The notes beneath the pieces are model-generated. The model was given only the letters and a program-made list of their open reading frames with translations. It ran no database searches and had not been told where the DNA came from. From Flavobacteriales bacterium UBA2669 (GTDB lineage: Bacteria > Bacteroidota > Bacteroidia > Flavobacteriales_E > Vicingaceae), in assembly GCA_002359215.1 (NCBI GenBank), contig DEMN01000008.1:124001-188000 (forward strand): a stretch of 64,000 nucleotides of DNA, given 5' to 3'. This document shows, one piece after another, positions 8,037-15,863 of this stretch (within the stretch, counting starts at the first letter, position 1; each line of letters starts with the position of its first letter). The translations under genes and the position numbers were made by a program.

Positions 8037-9887
8037 CTAATTACAGTACCTATTAATTAATAAATAAACACTACCTAATCCTAACTCTCCTGCTCTGCTG
8101 AGGTCTTTACAGGCTTGTTCGTGGTTATTTAAGATAAGTAAAATTAACCCTCGATTCAAGTAAGCTTCAGAAAAACTATTATCTAACTCAATAGCAACAC
8201 TAAAATCTTCAATAGCTTTAATATATTTTGATAATTGAAAATATAAAATCCCTCGATTAAAAGCAGCATATTTAAAAGCAGGATTTAGTGCTATAGCTTT
8301 GTCGTAATCTTTAATAATCATATCAATATTAATGTTCGAATTTTCTGATTCGTTAAGCATTTGATGAAATAAATTGGCACGAGCAAAATAAGCTAAGTAA
8401 TAGTTTTTATCAATGTGCAAGGACTTGTTAAAATCTAAAATGGCCTTTTCGTGTTGTTTTAAAGAAGCATAAATAACTCCTCTCTGAATGTATAATTCAG
8501 CATTATTAGGGTTTTTAGCGATTTTATCATTAATAAAACGCAGCTTTTTTTCTTTTAATGGAATGGCTACAACTTCTTTATCTTCCATTTTTAGAATAAA
8601 GTAAGGTGTATACGATTTATAGCTTTCGTTCCACGAATCAATTACTTGCTTGTTCTTATTTTGAGCTAACAGACTAATATAATAGGGAGATGATAAGGAA
8701 ATGGTTTGATCGCTATATTTGGTAACATTTTCGTTGGTATTATTGCTAAACGAAGTTAATCGGGCTAAAAACTCTTCTTCAACCTGTTTTAAACTATCTG
8801 TGGCATTGCTTTTAGTTTGATTAATCAATTGAGCCGTCTCTAAATCGGTTTCTGCTTTACTAATGTTTCCCAATTGTCTGTAAATATTACTTCTTAGTTT
8901 GTATCCATCCACAAAATCGGGATAAAGTGCTATTGCTTGTTCTACATCTGCTAAACTTTCTTTGTATTTTTTTAGCTGATTAAAAATGGCTGCTCGGTTA
9001 TAGTAAGCCAAAATATTGTTTGGGCTCAAGAAAATAACTTTATCGTAATCTTTTAATGCATTTTTATAATCATTTTTTTCGGCATACAAAATGGCTCGAT
9101 TGTAATATGCTGTAGCTGATTCAGGCGAAATGCTAATCACTTTTGATAAACTTTTTAAGGCTTCATCATTTTGTTCGAGTTTTATAAAAATCATGGCTTG
9201 TTGAAAATAAGCATAGGTATTATCGGGTTCAATTTGTAATGCAATTTGAATATTGGTTTGAGCAGTATCGTAATTTCCTAAATAGTAGTGTGCAGTTGCT
9301 TTACGTACATAAGAGGAAGCATTGAATTTATTATTTTCCAATATTAAATCAAAATCGGCAATGGCTTCTCGGTATTGTTTGTTCCCCAATTTCGACATGC
9401 CTCTAATAATATACGTCAGTTCTTTTCTAGAACCATAATGAATGGCTTTATTACAATCGTCTATGGCTTTGTCATATTGGTTGAGATAACTGTAAACCAG
9501 TGCTCTATTTAAATAAATATCTGGATTTATAGGATTAAGTTCAAGTGCTTTATTAAAATCTTCAAAAGCACCATCATAGTTTTTTAGTCGCTCACGAGCC
9601 GAACCTCTAATAATGTATAAATCTGTTTTTAAAGGGCGTAGTTTAATGGCTTCAGTAAAATCCATTTCTGCTCCGGCAACATCACCAAGCTCAATTTTAG
9701 CAATACCTCTGTAATAATAAGGTTCGTAGTTAGGAGGATAGTTTTCAATAACATAATTAAATTTTTGTATAGCACTTTCATATTGTTTTTCAGAAAGTTC
9801 CAATCTACCTACCAGTAGTTTGTTTTCTGTTTTTAATTGTGAAAAACCGGTGAAGGTAAACAGCATTAAAAAAACTAGGACAATCAA
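8037..9887 (-). CDS. Exported TPR-repeat protein, unusual start
   Basis: A 616-residue protein built almost wholly of tetratricopeptide repeats (YxKAIxDFxKALxLxP type), in two blocks: about 20-350 and about 455-605, with a non-repeat linker containing a Ser/Asn-rich piece between. A hydrophobic leader ending GFSQ suggests export. No ATG precedes the leader: the first plausible start is TTG at 9887, which gives a leader without the usual N-terminal lysines. An in-frame open stretch continues upstream to a stop at 9983-9981 without any ATG, so the true start is uncertain, or an upstream frameshift has occurred. TPR arrays mediate protein contacts; no specific function can be given. Confidence 0.8.
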   Translation of the reverse strand: MIVLVFLMLFTFTGFSQLKTENKLLVGRLELSEKQYESAIQKFNYVIENYPPNYEPYYYRGIAKIELGDVAGAEMDFTEAIKLRPLKTDLYIIRGSARERLKNYDGAFEDFNKALELNPINPDIYLNRALVYSYLNQYDKAIDDCNKAIHYGSRKELTYIIRGMSKLGNKQYREAIADFDLILENNKFNASSYVRKATAHYYLGNYDTAQTNIQIALQIEPDNTYAYFQQAMIFIKLEQNDEALKSLSKVISISPESATAYYNRAILYAEKNDYKNALKDYDKVIFLSPNNILAYYNRAAIFNQLKKYKESLADVEQAIALYPDFVDGYKLRSNIYRQLGNISKAETDLETAQLINQTKSNATDSLKQVEEEFLARLTSFSNNTNENVTKYSDQTISLSSPYYISLLAQNKNKQVIDSWNESYKSYTPYFILKMEDKEVVAIPLKEKKLRFINDKIAKNPNNAELYIQRGVIYASLKQHEKAILDFNKSLHIDKNYYLAYFARANLFHQMLNESENSNINIDMIIKDYDKAIALNPAFKYAAFNRGILYFQLSKYIKAIEDFSVAIELDNSFSEAYLNRGLILLILNNHEQACKDLSRAGELGLGSVYLLINRYCN

Positions 9888-10078
9888 ATTTAAACTACTT
9901 GAAGAAGTAGCAAAAAAAGAATTTTTATGTTGAAATTGGCTGATAGGGTAGTATGTTAAATTACCTGTGTAACGTTTGTGTTAAACTATTATTTCATATG
10001 TAAATAATATTCTTTTTTATATGTTATATGGAATACGCCATTTTATCTTTATCTCTAGTTGTATGCTTTTGTGCGTGG

Positions 10079-12811
10079 CTATTTTAAATTATACAAAAAG
10101 ATTAATTTTTTATCGCCTACTACCAAATTAAGAGTGTTGTCGTTGTTGATATCGTCAATCATAAACGGAGTAGAACCATTTAATGGAAAATCGCTTTCAA
10201 TTGTTCCGGCATCGTTAATTAAATAAATAGTTGAAGCTGTAACTACACCAATTTTTTTGCTTTTATCGGGTAAAGAAAATAGTAATGGCTGATGTGTGAT
10301 GGTTTCCGGAATTTCCGTTTTAAATAACTGGTTGGCTGAGTTATCACTTACAATTACTTGATTTTCTAACGCAAAAATATGACTGCTTGAATTAGCTGTA
10401 GGACTAATATTTGTAGGGCTAAAACTGTAAAAACCTGTTTTGTTTTCGGAAATAAGTTTTAGCGTTTCTAATTTATCGTTGAAAAACAATTTTACCACAT
10501 TGCCCGAGGAATCAGCACAAATTAAGTAAGAAGCAGCCAAGTCTTTTTCTACTTTTAAGAACAGCTCGTTGGCAGTAGCAGGTAAGGTAGATTTTAACTG
10601 TAAACGGTCTTTACCATTTCGTTGAACTACTTTTATACTTCCGTTTTTGGTTGGAATTACAATATAATCTTTGTTTCCAATAATAAAATGTTTGATAATT
10701 CCACTTGGCGAGCTTTTAGAAGCGTCATAATCCCAGCCTTTTACCAAATCGCCATTACTATCATAATTATAAACAATGTTGTTGCTGCAGCCAATTAAAA
10801 TACGGTAGTTTCTGTTGTTATCATAATCTAAGGGACTAACAGGAGTAGTAGCTTCGGCCTTAAGTTCAACAGGGAATTTATTTACATTTTTACCATTTCT
10901 GTCGAGCAGATAAATTTTATTTTTAGTAGAAAATAGCAGCTGTAACTTGTTATTTTTAAAGATATCTATTTGATGTATTTGTCCGTGAATACGTTCGCTA
11001 AGTTGTTTTGTCCACAATATTTTACCATTGGTGCTTATGAGGTATAGTTTATTATTTACATCCTGAACAATTATCTCTTTGGTTTGTGTGTGATGATTTA
11101 ATACAATTTGTGGAGCAGTGGCAGTTGTGGTATCCAGTAAAACCTCCCATAATGTCCGGGTATCTTGTTTATAAACAGGATTGTATTTAAAATAGATATT
11201 GTTGTAAAACAATTGGTCTTTTTGTGGTGAAACTTGAAAAGCAATGGCTTCAAACTTTCTTATAAATTCAATGTTGCTATCAATTTCGGGGATAAACGGT
11301 TCATCCATAAATGTTTTGTACCAATGTACAGAACGAGCAATGTTGTTATACACAAATATAGAAGCACTACTAGATAACTGGTCGCTAAATGCTTGGAAGT
11401 TTTCATCTTTTTTCAGTGTTTTTTCAGCAACATAGTTTTTGTAAAATTCATTAATGCCGGTTTCGGTTTCTCCAAAAACTAAATAATCATCAATAAATAA
11501 ATAATAAGGCTGATTAATATCGAAAAAAGGTTTGCCAAAAAGTTGGCTAAAATGCAATTGAAAATTTAATTGTTGAGGAATTTGCTCATTTTCTGTTGTG
11601 GCTTGTAAATTTGTTTTTTGTTGAATTGCGTTTAAATTTTCTTTGGCTTTTTCTAAGCTGTTTACTCGGAAAAGTACAAACCTGTTTCCCATTAAATCTT
11701 TATTAAGTGGTTCGGTAATTACAAATGCTAATTCATTGCCTACATTCGCTACTAATTCTGCTTCTATATCAATAGCATGAGCTCCACTTATGGCATCAAT
11801 ATATTTTTCGTAGTCAAAATAAGTGTTGTTTTGTTTTAACCAAGACTTTCTGTTTTTAAAAAACTTTTCGGAATTACTAAAACTGTAATAATATAAAAAA
11901 GCAGTATTAGCGGGAATAACACCGGTAAGGTTAATTTTTGGTCCGCCCAAGGTATTGGTTTGATCTGCAAAAAGCGAAAGGAAAGAGTTTTGTTGGGCAT
12001 CTACAGAGGTAAACCCATTTAACATAATGGAATTAGATTTTAAGGTAATATCCAACGCACTCCACGAGGCATAATTGGTAGCTTTTGCTATTTTTTCTTT
12101 ATGTTGTTGATGAACAGGTTGAGCTAATAATTTGGGTAATCGTTGGTGATTAATAAAAATATTTCCGTCAGGTACTTCTCCCGTAGTACTTAAAATGGTA
12201 TTAAAAGCTTGGTCATTTAACAATGAGGTTTTGCTTTTTAGCTGACGAATAACATCTTCAATTAGCAATGAGCTGTGGCTAATGGCAAAAATGGATTTAT
12301 CAAAAGCAAAAAACAATTTTTCATCATTTTTAGTGATGCTGTAAATGTTTTTTCCATCATAATTTCTTGCAGATGGGTTAATTTTAAGTTTGGACTTTAG
12401 CAAGGTCAACACATTTTTTTCATCAATGTTGGGTAGGGTAGAAAAGTAAAAAACAAAGTCGTAACTGTTGGCACCCGATAAGTGCATGGACATTAACATC
12501 GATTTTTCGGAAAGTACCGTACTTATTTCATTAATGGCTAATACCGAATCTAAAAAATGGGCTTGTTGTTTAATGGATTTAAAAGTGGAGGTATTGTTGG
12601 TGAGTTCTTCCCAAATAATATTGGTAGAAGCAATTTTTTTATAAAAAGCCGTAATGTTTTTTTCTTTTAACAGCAACGCAGCATTTTGCGGAACAGCTAT
12701 AATGGCATTGCTAGAAATAGGTTGTTTAACGTTTTTATAAAAATTATAGCCAATAAAACCAACGGCTCCCAATAACAAAACAAAAATTAAGATTAATATT
12801 TTTTTTGTCAT
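10079..12811 (-). CDS. Large membrane-anchored protein: DUF3352-like domain plus C-terminal beta-propeller
   Basis: This 910-residue protein has one N-terminal membrane helix (about 4-24), a long central region resembling DUF3352-type exported proteins (alternating chaperone-like segments such as IPANTAFLYYYSFSN and a glycine-poor alpha/beta body), then from about 580 onward a propeller of PQQ/VCBS-like blades (NNKLYLISTNGKILWTKQL, NKIYLLDRNGKNVNKFPVEL, repeated ED/DxNxD turns). The C-terminus ends in DINNDNTLNLVVGDKKLIFL, a typical FG-GAP-like blade. Orientation would place the propeller in the periplasm. No enzyme motif seen. Its gene stands alone between the TPR gene and the DUF4365 insert. 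Confidence 0.7.
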   Translation of the reverse strand: MTKKILILIFVLLLGAVGFIGYNFYKNVKQPISSNAIIAVPQNAALLLKEKNITAFYKKIASTNIIWEELTNNTSTFKSIKQQAHFLDSVLAINEISTVLSEKSMLMSMHLSGANSYDFVFYFSTLPNIDEKNVLTLLKSKLKINPSARNYDGKNIYSITKNDEKLFFAFDKSIFAISHSSLLIEDVIRQLKSKTSLLNDQAFNTILSTTGEVPDGNIFINHQRLPKLLAQPVHQQHKEKIAKATNYASWSALDITLKSNSIMLNGFTSVDAQQNSFLSLFADQTNTLGGPKINLTGVIPANTAFLYYYSFSNSEKFFKNRKSWLKQNNTYFDYEKYIDAISGAHAIDIEAELVANVGNELAFVITEPLNKDLMGNRFVLFRVNSLEKAKENLNAIQQKTNLQATTENEQIPQQLNFQLHFSQLFGKPFFDINQPYYLFIDDYLVFGETETGINEFYKNYVAEKTLKKDENFQAFSDQLSSSASIFVYNNIARSVHWYKTFMDEPFIPEIDSNIEFIRKFEAIAFQVSPQKDQLFYNNIYFKYNPVYKQDTRTLWEVLLDTTTATAPQIVLNHHTQTKEIIVQDVNNKLYLISTNGKILWTKQLSERIHGQIHQIDIFKNNKLQLLFSTKNKIYLLDRNGKNVNKFPVELKAEATTPVSPLDYDNNRNYRILIGCSNNIVYNYDSNGDLVKGWDYDASKSSPSGIIKHFIIGNKDYIVIPTKNGSIKVVQRNGKDRLQLKSTLPATANELFLKVEKDLAASYLICADSSGNVVKLFFNDKLETLKLISENKTGFYSFSPTNISPTANSSSHIFALENQVIVSDNSANQLFKTEIPETITHQPLLFSLPDKSKKIGVVTASTIYLINDAGTIESDFPLNGSTPFMIDDINNDNTLNLVVGDKKLIFLYNLK

Positions 12812-12983
12812 AACAGTTTTAAATTCACAAGGTGTATATTAACTGCTAAAATTAAGTAGATATATAGCCCCCAACATGCTATTAATGATGAAACAATTAA
12901 CAACCCAACGTTAATACAGTTGTTGTGTTAATATTTGATAGAAGTAGTTGGAAGTAGGGGGTGAGGGTTTTCGTAACGGTAAA

Positions 12984-13092
12984 TTGTATGAGTAGTGGCA
13001 GATTGCGTGGCACTTACCTGTCAAACCGCTACGCAGTTTGAGCGGGTTACAAACCTTGATATTTACCACATCGCCTGCCATTACTTATACAA
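12984..13092. repeat. Long imperfect palindrome downstream of the DUF4365 gene (attC-like)
   Basis: The arms pair in steps: TTGTAT (12984-12989) with ATACAA (13087-13092), GTAGTGGCAG (12992-13001) with CTGCCATTAC (13075-13084, one G-U), GTGG (13007-13010) with CCAC (13066-13069), and an inner ACCGCT / AGCGGGT hairpin (13025-13047), separated by small internal loops. It is flanked by AAC (12975-12977) and GTT (13096-13098). This is the general architecture of integron attC sites, though the outer triplet contexts do not match the classical consensus fully. It lacks a T tract, so it is not a simple terminator. Confidence 0.5.
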
Positions 13093-13095
13093 AAT

Positions 13096-13105
13096 GTTAT
13101 AGCCC
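13096..13105 (+). repeat. Boundary motif GTTATAGCCC (left copy)
   Basis: This 10-mer overlaps the stop end of the DUF4365 gene and recurs as its exact reverse complement at 15167-15176, just outside the gene start. Flanking bases also match (TATACA outside and TAC inside), giving a roughly 24-base imperfect inverted pair around the gene. Confidence 0.65.
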
Positions 13106-15145
13106 GTACTTGATTTCTTGTCTTAATATTTTGTCTTTATATAGATTCTCCCGTATCACTCTAATTCTTCTCCAAGATTCAATTCCTTTATCATCTAGTT
13201 TCCCATTTGCATAGCCTTCCTTTGTAATGTTTTCATTTAGAATATTTAATATGGGAATTATGCCATTCTCAAAAAAGAAATCTAAATGCTTAGTCAATTT
13301 GTAACTATCAATATTTAGTATTTCATAGAATTTATCAATCTTACTTTTAGGAACTGAAAAATGACCAATTGGAAAAAGTTCAATAGTGACAGATTCTTCT
13401 TTGTCTCTTTTTTGTTTTTTTTCCAAATCATCAAACTCCTTCATTTCTTGAACGAGTGTATCATATTCTTCTCTATCTGATTTCGATTTTTCAACCGTAT
13501 TTTTAATTAGGTGTTTTACTTTATCTTCTGTAGTTCCTCCATTTATAAGGAATTCAAGTTTTTGCTTCTGCTCTTTTAAATTGTAAAATTCAACCAATGC
13601 TTGTATCTCATTAATAATTTGCTCGGCTTCATTTTGCTTTTTTGCAAATTTCAACACTTCATATTTAGTCGATAATGTTGCAATCAAGTTTTCAATATGA
13701 TAAAGACCTTTATAATTGTCTGAAATTTTATTCAGATTCTTAATCATCTGCTCTAACTGCTCAGAATTGTCAATATGAATCGAATCGGGGAAGTCTGGTA
13801 TTGTTTTTTCAAATTTAACTAGTGAAGTATAGACTATAAGTTCAAACCGAACCTTAACTTCATTAAGTTTACACATATTGAAAGCAAAGATGTCTTTTTT
13901 ATCGACTATTTCTTTGTTCAATTCTTGATAGAAATTCTCCCATTGAGTGTTCTTATACATCCAATCTCGTGCACCTTCAATTCTTAATTTTTTATTTGGT
14001 CCATTTTCAATTTCTAAGGCATTTATTAAAGCAATAGATTGAAAATGTTCCATGTTTATTTTTGAACCCCAAAACAATAGATATTCACAACTCGCAATAA
14101 ATCTAATATTTGAACTTATTTCTTTATTGTTTATAATTGAGAACATTTCATTTTTAAATTCATTGAACCCATTTTCGTTTAATGAATTGAAATACTTCTC
14201 TTTTGCTTGTTCTATTTGGATATAGTATTGTAAATGTTCCGATTGTTTTAATGAATTGATTATTTCTAGATATTCTTCTTGCTTTATAAACCCAATTGAA
14301 TATTTAACTAATGCATCAAAATATTTTAGGTGTTCAACTAAATGATTTGGTAATAACTCTTTTTCTCGGTTAGCCTTTTGAAAAAATGCAAGAGAATCAA
14401 ATAAATTGGATGTATAATATGCGGCAATTCCAACTGTTAAATTGTACAAAGGAGACGTAATATCTCCAGAAATTCTTTCATTTAGCAAAATAACATCTTT
14501 GGATTTTCCTTCATTAATTATAGTTAATCCAATTTTTTCAACTAAATCTACAATTGATGTTTCATCAGTTACCTTGTATTCTGAAGTAATTGAAACCTTT
14601 TTTGTTAAATCTCCACTTTTAACAATATGAAGCTTCTCTATTATTTCTCGTGTTGCAAAAAGTCTCTTTTTAACTTCTTCATAAATTTCATCAATTCCTT
14701 TTGCAGTTAGAATCTCTGAAGCATGTAGAACATGTGAATCCTGCTTATTCCAGTCTTTATGTTTATTAGAAAGCTCAGCAATAAAATCGTTTAACTGTCT
14801 GTAGTAGAATGTATCATTTTGTTTCACATAGCAAATGTAGTAAGCTGGAATACCTGCGTTTAGCAAATATTGAACATTTGAGGTATCAATCTGCCAACTA
14901 TATGAACCGTCTGTGTTTGGAGTTTTTGTTTCAGTTGCTTTTAGTTGAACAATAAAACGAAAATTTGTGTATTTGTTTTTGTACTTTAGTTCTATATTTA
15001 AGTCTAGTCCTTTGTCTCTGTAAATTTCTTCTCGAACTTCGAATAGTTTAACATCAAATAATGGTCGCAATTTATCTTTTGATATTTGTTCAAGTTCTTC
15101 CTTTTCAGAACCCTTTGGTAATTTTATTTCATCAAGTTTATTCAT
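13097..15145 (-). CDS. DUF4365-domain protein (PD-(D/E)XK nuclease-like N-domain, long helical C-region)
   Basis: A 682-residue protein. The first 125 residues match the DUF4365 fold, a restriction-endonuclease-like domain: Asp44 and Asp48 in DKGLDLNIEL, then the QxK variant of the active site, Gln67-Lys69 in FIVQLKATE, followed by the family's helix and NVQYLLNAGIPAYYICYV. The remaining 550 residues are helical, repeat-like and charged, with no recognised domain; they may sense or bind a partner. It stands alone between housekeeping genes, framed by inverted 10-mers and a long palindrome, which suggests a transferred cassette. DUF4365 proteins are often found in defence islands; an antiviral role is inference. 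The start ATG at 15145 follows the right boundary motif by 21 bases. Confidence 0.8.
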   Translation of the reverse strand: MNKLDEIKLPKGSEKEELEQISKDKLRPLFDVKLFEVREEIYRDKGLDLNIELKYKNKYTNFRFIVQLKATETKTPNTDGSYSWQIDTSNVQYLLNAGIPAYYICYVKQNDTFYYRQLNDFIAELSNKHKDWNKQDSHVLHASEILTAKGIDEIYEEVKKRLFATREIIEKLHIVKSGDLTKKVSITSEYKVTDETSIVDLVEKIGLTIINEGKSKDVILLNERISGDITSPLYNLTVGIAAYYTSNLFDSLAFFQKANREKELLPNHLVEHLKYFDALVKYSIGFIKQEEYLEIINSLKQSEHLQYYIQIEQAKEKYFNSLNENGFNEFKNEMFSIINNKEISSNIRFIASCEYLLFWGSKINMEHFQSIALINALEIENGPNKKLRIEGARDWMYKNTQWENFYQELNKEIVDKKDIFAFNMCKLNEVKVRFELIVYTSLVKFEKTIPDFPDSIHIDNSEQLEQMIKNLNKISDNYKGLYHIENLIATLSTKYEVLKFAKKQNEAEQIINEIQALVEFYNLKEQKQKLEFLINGGTTEDKVKHLIKNTVEKSKSDREEYDTLVQEMKEFDDLEKKQKRDKEESVTIELFPIGHFSVPKSKIDKFYEILNIDSYKLTKHLDFFFENGIIPILNILNENITKEGYANGKLDDKGIESWRRIRVIRENLYKDKILRQEIKYGL

Positions 15146-15166
15146 AGTTGCAATCTCTTTTTGTAT

Positions 15167-15176
15167 GGGCTATAAC
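15167..15176 (-). repeat. Boundary motif (right copy, inverted)
   Basis: On the plus strand this reads GGGCTATAAC, the exact inverse of 13096-13105. On the gene's strand it gives GTTATAGCCC just before the ATG, as the residual half-site before an integron cassette would. Confidence 0.65.
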
Positions 15177-15178
15177 TT

Positions 15179-15237
15179 GTGTATATATACACCTTTGGTA
15201 TACATGTCTAACTAAGTTTAGGTAGATATATCTACCT
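15179..15237. repeat. Two perfect palindromes upstream of the DUF4365 gene
   Basis: GTGTATATATACAC (15179-15192, 14 bp) and AGGTAGATATATCTACCT (15220-15237, 18 bp) are exact palindromes in the 100 bases between the DUF4365 insert and riboflavin synthase. They may be operators, or the remnant of the outer recombination site. Confidence 0.6.
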
Positions 15238-15274
15238 TTTGGTTCTTTTTTACGTTTTCAAAACTATAGAAAAT

Positions 15275-15862
15275 TCACTTTCTGTAAGCCAATAGTTTTT
15301 CTACGTATTTACCAATAATATCAAACTCAAGGTTTACGGTATTGCCGGCTTTTAGAGTTTTAAAAGTGGTATGCTCAAACGTATAGGGAATAATACAAAC
15401 AGAAAATTGTGCGCGTTGAGCATCTACCACAGTTAAGCTCACACCGTTTATGGTAATAGAACCTTTTTCTACAGTAATGTGGTCTTTTGCTTCGTGGGTA
15501 ATGGTAAACATCCAGCTGCCATTTTCTTCTTTAATAGATTTACAAACACCTGTTTGGTCAACATGTCCCTGCACAATATGTCCGTCAAACCTACTGTTTG
15601 CTGCCATAGCTCTTTCTAAATTAACTAAGCTCCCAATGGTTAAATCTCCTAAGTTGGTTTTTGCTAAAGTTTCTTTAATGGCGGTAACGGTGTAAACATC
15701 ATCTTTAATATTAATAACAGTTAAGCAAACACCATTGTGAGAAACACTTTGGTCAACTTTAAGTTCTTTTGTTAATGCACTTTTAACCGAAAAATGGATG
15801 TTGTTGCCTTCTTTTTCAATACTAACAATTTGCCCTAAATCTTCTATAATTCCTGTAAACAT
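15275..15862 (-). CDS. ribE: Riboflavin synthase alpha subunit
   Basis: A 195-residue enzyme that dismutates two 6,7-dimethyl-8-ribityllumazine molecules to riboflavin, the last step of vitamin B2 synthesis. It shows the internal duplication of the family: the N-terminal half opens MFTGIIEDLG and the second lumazine-binding half starts near FDGHIVQGHVDQTG (about 92), with the SLTVVDAQ motif. Length and start are normal. The T9SS gene upstream ends at 15864, one base from this ATG, so the two are likely translated from one transcript although they have no functional link. No FMN riboswitch was seen upstream. Confidence 0.95.
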   Translation of the reverse strand: MFTGIIEDLGQIVSIEKEGNNIHFSVKSALTKELKVDQSVSHNGVCLTVINIKDDVYTVTAIKETLAKTNLGDLTIGSLVNLERAMAANSRFDGHIVQGHVDQTGVCKSIKEENGSWMFTITHEAKDHITVEKGSITINGVSLTVVDAQRAQFSVCIIPYTFEHTTFKTLKAGNTVNLEFDIIGKYVEKLLAYRK

Positions 15863-15863
15863 A

